A stretch of 36,020 nucleotides of DNA. It comes from Burkholderiales bacterium. Lineage in GTDB: Bacteria > Pseudomonadota > Gammaproteobacteria > Burkholderiales > Burkholderiaceae_C. This document shows, piece by piece, positions 10,033-18,501 of this stretch. The stretch is from positions 1 to 36,020 of the forward strand of contig JAGWTS010000010.1 of the NCBI GenBank assembly GCA_028868875.1, read 5' to 3'. Positions within the stretch are counted from its first letter, which is position 1, and the number at the start of each line of letters is the position of its first letter. The notes under the pieces were generated by a model, which saw nothing but the letters and a program-made list of their open reading frames with translations, was not told the origin of the DNA and did no database searches. A program made the translations under genes and the position numbers.

Positions 10033-11169
10033 ATGCAGCCCAGCCCCCCCGTCACCATCGCTTCGGTCGAGGCCTTTGCCTACCGCGTGCCGATCCAGCA
10101 GCCGATCAAGGTTTCGTTCGGCACCTTCCGCGATCGCCCGGTCGTGCTCGTGCGCGTCGTCGACAGCGAAGGCGCCGTCGGCTGGGGCGAAGCCTGGTGC
10201 AACTGGCCCTCGGTCGGTGCCGAGCACCGCGCGCGCCTCGTCAACGACTTCGCCGAGCGCCTCGTCGGCCGGACCTTCGAAGCGCCGCAGCAGGCCTTTC
10301 ATCTGCTGACCCGGCAGCTCGAGGTGCTGGTGCTGCAGACGCTCGAAGTCGGGCCCATCGCCCAGGCCGTGGCGGGCATCGACATCGCTCTGTGGGACCT
10401 CTTCGCACGCAAGGCCGGACAGCCGCTGAACCGCTTCCTGGGCGGCGGCGCGGTCGATTCGGTGCCGGTCTACGTCACCGGCATCAACCCCGACAGTCCC
10501 GAAGCCTTCGCCGCCGCCAGGCGCGCCGAAGGCCACCGCGCCTTCAAGCTCAAGACCGGCTTCGGCCATGCGCTGGACCTGCGCAACCTGCGTGCGATGC
10601 GCGCGGCGATCGGCCCCGACGACGAACTGTCCTGCGACGCCAACCAGGTGCTGGACGTCGACCAGGCGATCGCCTTTTGCCGCGACGTGGCGCCGCTGAA
10701 TCTCGCCTGGTTCGAGGAGCCGATCCGCGTCGACGCGCCAGTCGAAGCCTGGCGCCGCCTCGCCGCCGCCTCGACGACGCCGCTGGCCGGCGGCGAGAAC
10801 CTGCAGGGGGCGCAGTTCGACGCGGCCTGCGCCGATGACGTGCTGCGCGTCATCCAGCCCGACGTCACGAAATGGGGCGGCATCACCGGCAGCCTGCACA
10901 TCGCGCGCGCTGCGGTCGCCGCCGGCAAGCGCTATTGCCCGCATTACTTCGGCGGTGGGGTGTCGCTGCTGGCTTCGCTGCATGTGCTCGCTGCCGCCGG
11001 CGGCAGCGGCCTGCTCGAATTCGACTGCCACCCCAATCCGGGTCGCGAAGCCGTGCTCGGCGATCTGCTGCCGGTGAGCGAGGGCCGTGTGCCGGTGCCC
11101 GGCGGCCCAGGCCTGGGCGCGCTGCCCAACCTGGCCGCGCTGCGCCGCTACCGCACCTGGCCGCTGTAG
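10033..11169 (+). CDS. Enolase superfamily (mandelate racemase/muconate lactonizing-type) dehydratase or racemase
   Basis: 'FKLKTGFG' (KxK), 'SCDANQVLD', 'AWFEEPIR', 'GGENLQG', 'VIQPDVTKWGGITG', 'YCPHYFGGG'. Confidence 0.92.
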   Translation: MQPSPPVTIASVEAFAYRVPIQQPIKVSFGTFRDRPVVLVRVVDSEGAVGWGEAWCNWPSVGAEHRARLVNDFAERLVGRTFEAPQQAFHLLTRQLEVLVLQTLEVGPIAQAVAGIDIALWDLFARKAGQPLNRFLGGGAVDSVPVYVTGINPDSPEAFAAARRAEGHRAFKLKTGFGHALDLRNLRAMRAAIGPDDELSCDANQVLDVDQAIAFCRDVAPLNLAWFEEPIRVDAPVEAWRRLAAASTTPLAGGENLQGAQFDAACADDVLRVIQPDVTKWGGITGSLHIARAAVAAGKRYCPHYFGGGVSLLASLHVLAAAGGSGLLEFDCHPNPGREAVLGDLLPVSEGRVPVPGGPGLGALPNLAALRRYRTWPL

Positions 11170-11186
11170 CCTTCCCGAAAAAAGAA

Positions 11187-11253
11187 GCTTCGAAGCCCCT
11201 TCGGCCCCCAGGGGGCGATGCCAGCGGCCGCGCCGGTTGCGTGGCGCCCCCTG
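11187..11253. repeat. Intergenic palindromic element (possible dispersed extragenic repeat or terminator)
   Basis: GCTTCGAAGC palindrome (11187-11196) followed by CAGGGGGCG (11209-11217) / CGCCCCCTG (11245-11253), a perfect 9-bp inverted repeat. Confidence 0.4.
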
Positions 11254-11299
11254 TTCGTTCGGCGGCGCGCCGTGGCCGCAGCCGGCATGGAGACTCGAG

Positions 11300-12217
11300 A
11301 TGACGCGCGCCATTGCGGCTTCGATCGATTCGCTGCGAATCGGCTTCATCGGCGCCGGCCGCCTGGGCCAGGCCCTGGCCTGGAGCCTGGCCGCGCAAGG
11401 GCTGAAGGTGGTGGCCGCGGCGAGCCAGCGCCGCACGAGCGCGCAGGCGCTGGCGGCGCCGATCCCGGGCTGCCGCGTCGACGCGGCGCAGACCCTGGTC
11501 GATGACTGCGATCTCGTTTTCTTGACGACTCCGGATGCCGCGCTCGAGCCCAGCGTCGCCGCCTTGCGCTGGCGCGCGGGCGTCGCCGTCGTCCATTGCA
11601 GCGGCGTCACCGAAGTGGCGGCGCTGGCGAGCGCCGCGGCCGCGGGCGCGCAGGTCGGTGGTTTTCATCCGATGCAGACCTTCGGCGACCCCGCGGTGGC
11701 GGCGCGCTCGCTGCCCGGTTGCACCATCACGATCGAGGCGGGCGAGCCGCTCGACGCCACGCTGGTGGCGCTGGCCGAGCGCCTGCAATGCCGCACCAAC
11801 CGCCTGCCGCCGGGCATGCGGGCGCGCTACCACGCGGCGGCCGGCTACACCTCGCAGTTCATCAACGTGTTGTTCGCCGACGCGGAACGGCTTTGGCGCA
11901 GCTGGGGTGCGAGCGAGGCGCAGGCGGTCGATGCCCTGCTGCCGCTGGCGCGCGGCACGCTCGCCGCGATCGAAGCGGCCGGGATTGCGCGCGCGATGCC
12001 GGGGCCGGTCTCGCGCGGCGACCTGGCTTCGATCGAGAAGCACCTGCAGGCGCTGGTGCCCTTCGGCGACGAGGCCTGCGCCCGCTACCGGATTCTGTGT
12101 CGGGCGACGGTGCCGCTGGCGCAGGAGCGCGGCGCCATCGATGCGCAAATCGCGCGCCGATTCGAGGACTTGCTGGCGCAGCCGAGCGTCGCCGACCGCG
12201 ATCCGTCCGGCCGCTGA
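11300..12217 (+). CDS. Rossmann-like plus DUF2520 domain protein
   Basis: 'LRIGFIGAGRLGQALAWSLAAQGLKVVAAASQR', 'VVHCSGVTEVAAL', 'GGFHPMQTFGDP', 'YHAAAGYTSQFINVLFADAERLW'. Confidence 0.85.
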   Translation: MTRAIAASIDSLRIGFIGAGRLGQALAWSLAAQGLKVVAAASQRRTSAQALAAPIPGCRVDAAQTLVDDCDLVFLTTPDAALEPSVAALRWRAGVAVVHCSGVTEVAALASAAAAGAQVGGFHPMQTFGDPAVAARSLPGCTITIEAGEPLDATLVALAERLQCRTNRLPPGMRARYHAAAGYTSQFINVLFADAERLWRSWGASEAQAVDALLPLARGTLAAIEAAGIARAMPGPVSRGDLASIEKHLQALVPFGDEACARYRILCRATVPLAQERGAIDAQIARRFEDLLAQPSVADRDPSGR

Positions 12218-12261
12218 GGCGAAACCGTGCGGCGCTGGTCACGCCAGCGCCCGGGGCCTCC

Positions 12262-13362
12262 TCAGCGGTGCTCCCCCAGGCGTGGCGCCGGTGCGAAGGC
12301 CGCGTCGTCCCACTCCGTCTTGTAGGGCGGCGCGGGGATCTCGGCACGCTGGCCGTTGACCGTCATCGGCCGGGTCCGCAACTGCGGGTGGTCGATCAGG
12401 TCGTGCACCGAGTTGATGGCGCCGAACGCGGTCTGGGCCTCGGTCAGGCGGGCGATGGCCTGGGCGTGGCTCAGGCGGGCGAAGGCGCACTGGACGGCCT
12501 CTTCCAGCGCCTCGCGGTGCTGGACCCGGGCGGCATTGCTGCAAAAGCGCGGATCGCTCGCCATGGCGGCGTCGCCCATCACCACGGTGCAGAAGTTCGC
12601 CCACTCGCGTTCGTTCTGGATCGACAGCACGATGGCTCGACCGTCGCTGCAGGTGTAGGCGCCGTAGGGCGCGATGCTGGGGTGCTTCAAGCCGACGCGC
12701 TCCGGTGCCTTGCCGCCGTAGCGCGCCTGCAGATAGGGCACCGCCATCAGCTCGGCGGCGGAATCGAACAGCGAGACCTGGACGCCGCTGCCGCGGCCGC
12801 TGCGCTCGCGCTGCAGCAGGGCCTGCTGCACGCCGATGAGCGCGTTCATGCCGGCGCTGATGTCGCAGATCGAAACGCCGATGCGGCCCCAGGGTCCGGG
12901 CGCGCCGCTGACGGCGACGAGCCCGGCTTCGGCCTGCACGAGCAGGTCGTAGGCCTTCAGATGCTGCAAGGGCCCGGATTCGCCGTAGCCGCTGATGTCG
13001 CAGGTGACGAGACGCGGATGGCGCTGGCGCAGGATGCCCGATCCGAAGCCGAGCCGGGCCGCTGCGCCGGGCGCGAGGTTCTGCACGAACACGTCGGCCG
13101 TTTCCAGCAGCCCGTGCAGCTCCTGCCTGGCCTCGGGCTGGCGCAGGTCGAGCACCAGCGATTCCTTGCCGCGGTTGATCCAGACGAAGTACGCGGACTC
13201 GCCGAAGACCGCGTGGTCGTAGCCGCGCGCGAAGTCGCCCTCCGGGCGCTCGATCTTGATGACGCGGGCGCCGGCGTCGGCCAGTCGGCTGGTGCAGTAG
13301 GGCGCTGCCACCGCCTGTTCCAGCGCGACGACGGTGATTCCCTCGAGTGGTTTGCCGGGCAT
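12262..13362 (-). CDS. CaiB/BaiF-type CoA-transferase
   Basis: 'LEGITVVALEQAVAAPYCTSRLADAGARVIKIERPEGDFARGYDHAV', 'SAYFVWINRGKESLVLDLRQPE', 'VQNLAPGAAARLGFG', 'CDISGYGESGP'. Start set at MPGKPLEG. Confidence 0.92.
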   Translation of the reverse strand: MPGKPLEGITVVALEQAVAAPYCTSRLADAGARVIKIERPEGDFARGYDHAVFGESAYFVWINRGKESLVLDLRQPEARQELHGLLETADVFVQNLAPGAAARLGFGSGILRQRHPRLVTCDISGYGESGPLQHLKAYDLLVQAEAGLVAVSGAPGPWGRIGVSICDISAGMNALIGVQQALLQRERSGRGSGVQVSLFDSAAELMAVPYLQARYGGKAPERVGLKHPSIAPYGAYTCSDGRAIVLSIQNEREWANFCTVVMGDAAMASDPRFCSNAARVQHREALEEAVQCAFARLSHAQAIARLTEAQTAFGAINSVHDLIDHPQLRTRPMTVNGQRAEIPAPPYKTEWDDAAFAPAPRLGEHR

Positions 13363-13481
13363 CGTGGGGGACTCGTGGAGGTCGTTGGGGTCGACGCCCA
13401 TTCTTCGGCCGCACGCCCGCGGCCGTCCATCGGAATCTGTGCAAGCCCGACTTGTGGATTTTCGAACCGGGTGCCGCCGCC

Positions 13482-14393
13482 TCAGGCCCTGCCGGCTTGC
13501 GTCAGGTGCTTCACGAGCAGCGCGAGCGAGGAATTCGCCGGCCGCAGCTGCTTGACGCAGATGAGCATGCGGCGCTCGGCCCATTCGTCGGCCAGCGGCC
13601 GCACCACCAGGCCCATCGCGGTGCCCAGCGCCAGGGCCGCCTGCCAGGGCAGCAGCCCCGTGCCCAGGCCGGCCTGCACCATGCGGCACACGGCCTCGAA
13701 GCTGCGCACCTGCACGCGCAACTGCAGCGTCTTTTCGGCGATCACGGCCTGCTGGGCGAGCAGGCGCATCATCGACGAGCCCGATTCCAGGGCGATGAGG
13801 TCGTCGTCGAGCACGTCCTCGAAGACCACGCTCGGTGCCGCGTCGCGCGCCTGGGCCGAGGCGAGCCGGTGGTCGGCGCGCAGCACCACCGCCAGGCGAT
13901 CGGTGCGGTAGGGGAGGGTGTCGAGCCCGTCGGTGGCGACGCCCTCGACGACGATGCCGATGTCGCCTTCGGCGGCATTGAGCGAGCGCACGATCTCGTC
14001 GCTCCAGCGTTCCAGCACGATGAGTCGCACATCCGGGTTGGCCTGGGCGAAACCGGCGAGGTCGTCGGGCAGCGCCTCGGTGATGACCGAGGTGTTGGCG
14101 AGCACGCGCAGCGCCCCCTTGCTGCCGGCCGCGTGGTCGCGCATGTCGGCCTGCATCTGGTTGATCTCGACCAGCAGGGCCTGGGCGTGGGGCAGCAGCG
14201 AGGCGCCCGCCGGCGTCAGCTCCACGCCGCGCGGCGAGCGCTCGAACAGCGTCGTCTTGAAGCGGTGTTCCAGCAGCGCCATGCGCCGGCTCGCAGCGGC
14301 CAGGCCGATGTTCGAGGCCTCGGCCGCCTTGGTCAGGCTGCGCAATTCGGCGGCCCGCACGAAGAGGGCCAGGGAGTCGATATCGGGCAGCAT
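13482..14393 (-). CDS. LysR-family transcriptional regulator
   Basis: 'LFVRAAELRSLTKAAEASNIGLAAASRRMALLEHRFKTTLFERSPRGVELTPAG' LysR HTH. Confidence 0.92.
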   Translation of the reverse strand: MLPDIDSLALFVRAAELRSLTKAAEASNIGLAAASRRMALLEHRFKTTLFERSPRGVELTPAGASLLPHAQALLVEINQMQADMRDHAAGSKGALRVLANTSVITEALPDDLAGFAQANPDVRLIVLERWSDEIVRSLNAAEGDIGIVVEGVATDGLDTLPYRTDRLAVVLRADHRLASAQARDAAPSVVFEDVLDDDLIALESGSSMMRLLAQQAVIAEKTLQLRVQVRSFEAVCRMVQAGLGTGLLPWQAALALGTAMGLVVRPLADEWAERRMLICVKQLRPANSSLALLVKHLTQAGRA

Positions 14394-14441
14394 CGTGGAC
14401 AGCCAGGGGTGAGCGGCAATGCTACCTGCACGGCGGCCGGC

Positions 14442-16256
14442 TCAGGCCTCGATCAGCGCGACCGCATAGGGCTCGAGGCGCAGGGTCCGGTCGGCCGTGC
14501 CGGCAGCGCGCCAGGCGGGCGCTTCGTCCCGGCTGGCATCGAGCGCCAGCTGGCGGCTTGCGGCGGCCAGCCCCTCGAGCTGCACCTCGGCCGGCTCGGG
14601 GCCCAGATTGCCGATCACGACCAGCGGCCGCCCGTCGCGCTGCAGCGCCAGCGCCGCAATCCGCTGCGGCTGCGAAACCTGCACGCTCAGCCGGCGCGCC
14701 GGCCGCCCGAGCTGGCGCAGGAGGTGGAACGCGGGATGGCGCGTCACGCCGCCGCCGGACTCGAGGGTCACGATGCCCTGGGCCCCGCGCAGCGACAGCA
14801 GGGTGAGCGCCTGCACGCCGTGCTGGGCCAGGCCGACGACATGGCCCAGGGCCCAGGCGGCGCCGAACTGGGCGCGGCTGCGCGGATCGACCGCGGCCAA
14901 GGCGATGCGGCGCGTGCCGTCGCTGGGCGGCTGCGCGCCGAGCGGACTGGAGCGCGCGGCGATCGCGCTCGGGCCGATGCGCAGCGGCAGCGCCGGCTCG
15001 CGTGCGCGCCAGCTCGCGACCAGGGCCGGCAGGCTGGCGAGGCCGAGCATGACTTCGTCGTCGTCCGCGCCGTGCACGACCGAGGCGGTGGTGAAGCTCG
15101 CGAAGTCGACCGCGCCCAGCGCGTCGAGCCGGCTCAGCTGGACGAAGAAATGGGGCGTGCCGCCGCCGACCTCGACCCGCGCCAGCACGCGCCGGGCCGC
15201 GTCGATGGTGGCGGGGTCGCTCGGGAAGACGGCGATGGCCGCGGGTGCGACGGCGGCCGCGTCGAGCTCGGCCTGCAGCGCCTGGAGTGCGGCCGTCGCG
15301 TCGCCGGCGTCGGGCAGCAGGGCATCCAGCCGCAGCCGGGCGCCGGCGGCTTCCAGCATCGCCGCCATGCCGGGCCAGTGCACGCCCAGGCCCGGGCGCC
15401 AGGCCAGATGCAATTGCGCCGGCCGCAGCTCGCGCAGCAAGGGCAGCAGCGCCGCTTCGCGGGCGTCGTCCGCGTGGACCTCGATGCCCACCGCGAGCCA
15501 GGGCCCGGAATCGGCGCCCGGCGTCACGCGCAGCGGCTCGTGCGGCCGCCGCACGAGCCGCTGCGGGCGCTCGATGCGCAGCAGCGCCGATTGCCGCAGC
15601 GCCACGCCGGCGCCGAGCCGGTAAGGCCGCGGCGCCATGTTCGAGCGGCTGTAGGTCTTGAACGAGGCGTCGGCGTTGTTGCGCTGGTCCTCGGTCTCGA
15701 AGCTGTCGCCTTCGAGGGTGGCCTGGGCCCAGCGCCCCGGCGCCCATTCGTGGCGCAGCGCGCGCACGAGCATGAACGGCGGCCAGGGCGGAACCTGTTC
15801 GGGAAAGGTCGAGGCGCTGCAGCGCCCGTCGGTGTGCGTGACCTGCACGCGTGCGCCGCAGGCCTGCAGCGGATGCAGCAGGCACAGGCCCAGGCGGTTC
15901 AGCTCGAGGTCCGCCGTCGGGACGGCCTCGGCCTCGAAGCGGATGCTGCCGTCGGCGCTGCCGCCGAGGTGCAGGCGGAAAGGAAGCGGCGCCGGGGTGG
16001 CAAAGCGGCCCTCGATGCGGACCTCGAACGCATCGTCGGCGCTGCGGATCTCGATGTGCTCGACGAGCGCCTGCGGCGTGCCCCAGTCGGCATCGCGCAG
16101 CACGAAGGCCAGCCCGTGCCAGACCTCGTGCCCGCCGCAGCGGATGTGGCGCAGCCGCCCGCGCTGCAGTTCCAGCGTCAGCGGGCCCGCCCGCAGCACG
16201 CGCGCGGGCTCGACGGCTTCGTCGGTGCCGTAAAGGCGCTGCGCGGGCGACGCCAC
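14442..16256 (-). CDS. Large carbohydrate-lactonase-like protein resembling the D-apionate lactonase (ApnL) family
   Basis: GTG start at 16256, 604 aa. 'LRHIRCGGHEVWHGLAFVLRDADWGT', 'ELNRLGLCLLHPLQACGARVQVTHTDG', 'TFPEQVPPWPPFM', 'FETEDQRNNADASFKTYSR'. Family assignment is from remembered motif resemblance. The 745-aa track ORF includes an out-of-frame N-terminus over the EthD gene. Confidence 0.55.
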   Translation of the reverse strand: MASPAQRLYGTDEAVEPARVLRAGPLTLELQRGRLRHIRCGGHEVWHGLAFVLRDADWGTPQALVEHIEIRSADDAFEVRIEGRFATPAPLPFRLHLGGSADGSIRFEAEAVPTADLELNRLGLCLLHPLQACGARVQVTHTDGRCSASTFPEQVPPWPPFMLVRALRHEWAPGRWAQATLEGDSFETEDQRNNADASFKTYSRSNMAPRPYRLGAGVALRQSALLRIERPQRLVRRPHEPLRVTPGADSGPWLAVGIEVHADDAREAALLPLLRELRPAQLHLAWRPGLGVHWPGMAAMLEAAGARLRLDALLPDAGDATAALQALQAELDAAAVAPAAIAVFPSDPATIDAARRVLARVEVGGGTPHFFVQLSRLDALGAVDFASFTTASVVHGADDDEVMLGLASLPALVASWRAREPALPLRIGPSAIAARSSPLGAQPPSDGTRRIALAAVDPRSRAQFGAAWALGHVVGLAQHGVQALTLLSLRGAQGIVTLESGGGVTRHPAFHLLRQLGRPARRLSVQVSQPQRIAALALQRDGRPLVVIGNLGPEPAEVQLEGLAAASRQLALDASRDEAPAWRAAGTADRTLRLEPYAVALIEA

Positions 16257-16273
16257 GCCAGCCCTTCGCGCCT

Positions 16274-16615
16274 TCAGGTGTCGAGCATCAGGTGCTCGAC
16301 CGCGACGATGGGGTGGATGTCGCCGGCGAAGTTCGGCAGGTCGGCCAGCAGCGTCTTGCCCTCGGGGCTGGCGAGCGAGGCCGCGAGCGCCTCCTCGGAG
16401 TCGAACCAGAGTTCGGAGAAGCCGTCGTAAGGGAAATGCGGGAAGCGCTCGCGGTCGACGAAGTTGACCGAATAGCGGCGCAGGTTCGGCAGCTTCATGC
16501 ACAGCACGGCGTGCACTTCCAGCCAGTGCTTCTTGAAGGCCTCGTAGGGCATGCCGTCCTTCTTGCGCAGGATGCCGAGGCGCTTGGTTTGGGTCTGGGC
16601 CACCAGGGCCTCCAT
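16274..16615 (-). CDS. EthD-domain protein
   Basis: 'RLGILRKKDGMPYEAFKKHWLEVHAVLCMKLPNLRRYSVNFV...FPHFPYDGFSELWFDSEEAL' typical EthD/ferredoxin-like fold signature. Confidence 0.8.
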   Translation of the reverse strand: MEALVAQTQTKRLGILRKKDGMPYEAFKKHWLEVHAVLCMKLPNLRRYSVNFVDRERFPHFPYDGFSELWFDSEEALAASLASPEGKTLLADLPNFAGDIHPIVAVEHLMLDT

Positions 16616-16685
16616 CGGTGGAAACGATGGCCGCAATGCTAGTGACGAAGGGCGCGCCTGCCCATTCGAATTCGGGCAAACGGCT

Positions 16686-17573
16686 CTACGAGGCCTGCGA
16701 AGGCGGGGCCTCGGCGAGCAGCCCGGCGAGCTCGGGCACCAGCGCCTCGGGGCCGGCGCGCTCCAGCGCGGATTGCAGCGTGTCCCGTACCGCGCCTGCC
16801 ACCGCCGCGGCGGCCCCGGCATCGCCCGCCATCTGGCGGTAGTAGCCCAGGTCCTTGGCGGCGTTGGCGATCGAGAAGCGCAGCCCGCCGGGGTCGCGCG
16901 CGAGCAGGTACGGCTTGATGCGCTCGAGTGCGATGCCGCCGCCGCCGCCCTTGGCCAGCACGTCGACGAAGGCCGCGGCCTCGACGCCGCTGCGCTGGGC
17001 GCAGGCGGCGGCCTCGGCGATCAGCGTGACCATGCCCAGCGAGACGTAGTTGTGCAGCAGCTTCATGCCGTGGCCCGCGCCCACCGGCCCCATGTGGGTG
17101 ATGTTCTCGGCGAAGCAGCGCAGGATCGGGCGGCAGGCTTCGAGCAGGTCGGCGTCTCCGCCCACCAGCAGGTTGAGGCGGCCTTCGGCGGCTTCCTTGG
17201 GCGTGCGCGTCATCGGCGCGTCGAGAAAGTGCGATCCCGCCCGCTGCACCGCCTGCGCCATGCGCAGCGTCGAAGACGGAATCGCGGTCGAGCAGTCGAT
17301 GACGATGCAGCCCGGGCGCAGGCCCTCGAGAACGCCCTCGGGCCCGGTGAGCACGGCTTCGACCTGGGGCGAGCCGGTCACGACCAGGATCACGACGTCG
17401 ACGCACGCGGCCAGCGCCTTCGCGCTGTCCACGCCCACCGCGCCGGCGGCCTTCAGGGCCTGCAGCGGCTGGTTGCCCGGGTGCTCCAGCAGCACCAGTT
17501 CATGGCCGTGCTTGACGAGGTTGGTGGCGATGCCCTGCCCCATCATGCCGATGCCCACCATGCCGATCTTCAT
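16686..17573 (-). CDS. NAD(P)-dependent beta-hydroxyacid dehydrogenase (HIBADH-like), second copy in window
   Basis: 'MKIGMVGIGMMGQGIATNLVKHGHELVLLEHPG', 'FLDAPMTRTPKEAAEGRLNLLVGG', 'GAGHGMKLLHNY'. Confidence 0.9.
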   Translation of the reverse strand: MKIGMVGIGMMGQGIATNLVKHGHELVLLEHPGNQPLQALKAAGAVGVDSAKALAACVDVVILVVTGSPQVEAVLTGPEGVLEGLRPGCIVIDCSTAIPSSTLRMAQAVQRAGSHFLDAPMTRTPKEAAEGRLNLLVGGDADLLEACRPILRCFAENITHMGPVGAGHGMKLLHNYVSLGMVTLIAEAAACAQRSGVEAAAFVDVLAKGGGGGIALERIKPYLLARDPGGLRFSIANAAKDLGYYRQMAGDAGAAAAVAGAVRDTLQSALERAGPEALVPELAGLLAEAPPSQAS

Positions 17574-17616
17574 TGCGTTTCCTTTTCGAGTTGATTGGGT
17601 TCAGAGCTTCTCGAGC

Positions 17617-18402
17617 TCAGGCAAAGCTTGCCGCGATGCGGCCGATCCAGCCGAAGTCCGCTTCGACGCGCTGGCCGGGCAGCACGGCGATCGGCGCCAC
17701 GCAGGCGCCGGTGGTGACGAACTGCCCCGCTTCCAGCGCGCGGCCGCTGGCGCGGAGCTCGTTGGCCAGCCAGCACAGCGCCGCCACCGGGTCTCCCAGC
17801 ACGTTGCGGCCCGCACCTTGCGGCGTGCGCCCGTCGCTGACCCGCGCCTGCACGACGAGCGCGGGCAGCGCCTGGATGCGCTCGTCCGGCGCCACGGCGG
17901 CGCCGAGCACCATGTCGTTGCAGCAGGCGCAGTCGGCGGCGAGCTGGGCCTCGCCTGCGCGCTCGAATTCGCGAAAGCGCGAGTCGGGCACCTCGATGCC
18001 GGGGTGCAGCCACTGCACCGCCGCCAGCACCTCGGAGCGGCTGTAGGGCTGCGGGCGCGGATCCAGCGTGCGGCCGATCGTGAACACTACCTCGCACTCG
18101 GCCACGCGCATGCGGTTGCCGGCGAGCGAGACCGTGGCGCCGTCGCAGACCACGCGGCGCGCGAACACCGGCCCGGCGATGGGGCCGGCAACGGCGATGT
18201 GGCGCTGGCCGGCCTCGCTCGTGGCCGCGATCTTCCAGCCGGCGATCGCGTCGCCGACCACCCCGGCCCAGAGGGCCTGGATCGCGCGCCCTTCTTCGAG
18301 CGAGCGCGGCCGCAGCGGCGGCGGCAGGTCGTCGAGGTGCTCGCCCGCGAGCCAGCTGCGGGCCAGCCGCTGCGCGGCCTGGAGGGCGGGGGAGTTCTGC
18401 AT
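17617..18402 (-). CDS. 2-keto-4-pentenoate hydratase / fumarylacetoacetate hydrolase-family protein
   Basis: 'LEEGRAIQALWAGVVGDAIAGWKIAATS', 'RMRVAECEVVFTIGRTLDPR', 'HPGIEVPDSRF', 'GDPVAALCWLANEL'. Start set at MQNSPALQ. Confidence 0.87.
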   Translation of the reverse strand: MQNSPALQAAQRLARSWLAGEHLDDLPPPLRPRSLEEGRAIQALWAGVVGDAIAGWKIAATSEAGQRHIAVAGPIAGPVFARRVVCDGATVSLAGNRMRVAECEVVFTIGRTLDPRPQPYSRSEVLAAVQWLHPGIEVPDSRFREFERAGEAQLAADCACCNDMVLGAAVAPDERIQALPALVVQARVSDGRTPQGAGRNVLGDPVAALCWLANELRASGRALEAGQFVTTGACVAPIAVLPGQRVEADFGWIGRIAASFA

Positions 18403-18429
18403 CAGTCGGCTGCCTTTCGTTTCCGTCAA

Positions 18430-18447
18430 CGGCTGGTTTGCCAGCCG
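18430..18447. promoter_or_regulatory. Perfect 7-4-7 inverted repeat in divergent promoter
   Basis: CGGCTGG-TTTG-CCAGCCG, immediately followed by the palindrome GCAATTGC (18448-18455). Confidence 0.45.
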
Positions 18448-18501
18448 GCAATTGCGGCCTGGCGGCGATCGCGCCATGCTCGCAAATTTCGGGATCGACC
18501 C

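Noticed and set aside
7247-10309. 1020-aa plus-strand ORF
   Set aside because: Antisense to permease and SDR genes and out of frame through SMP-30; no recognisable domain.
13406-13425. CGGCCGC-N6-GCGGCCG hairpin after the LysR stop
   Set aside because: Could be a terminator-like hairpin but lacks a T-tract, and such GC palindromes are expected at this composition.
13347-16430. 1027-aa plus-strand ORF
   Set aside because: Antisense shadow of LysR and the ApnL-like gene; low-complexity R/G/A/H/Q composition.
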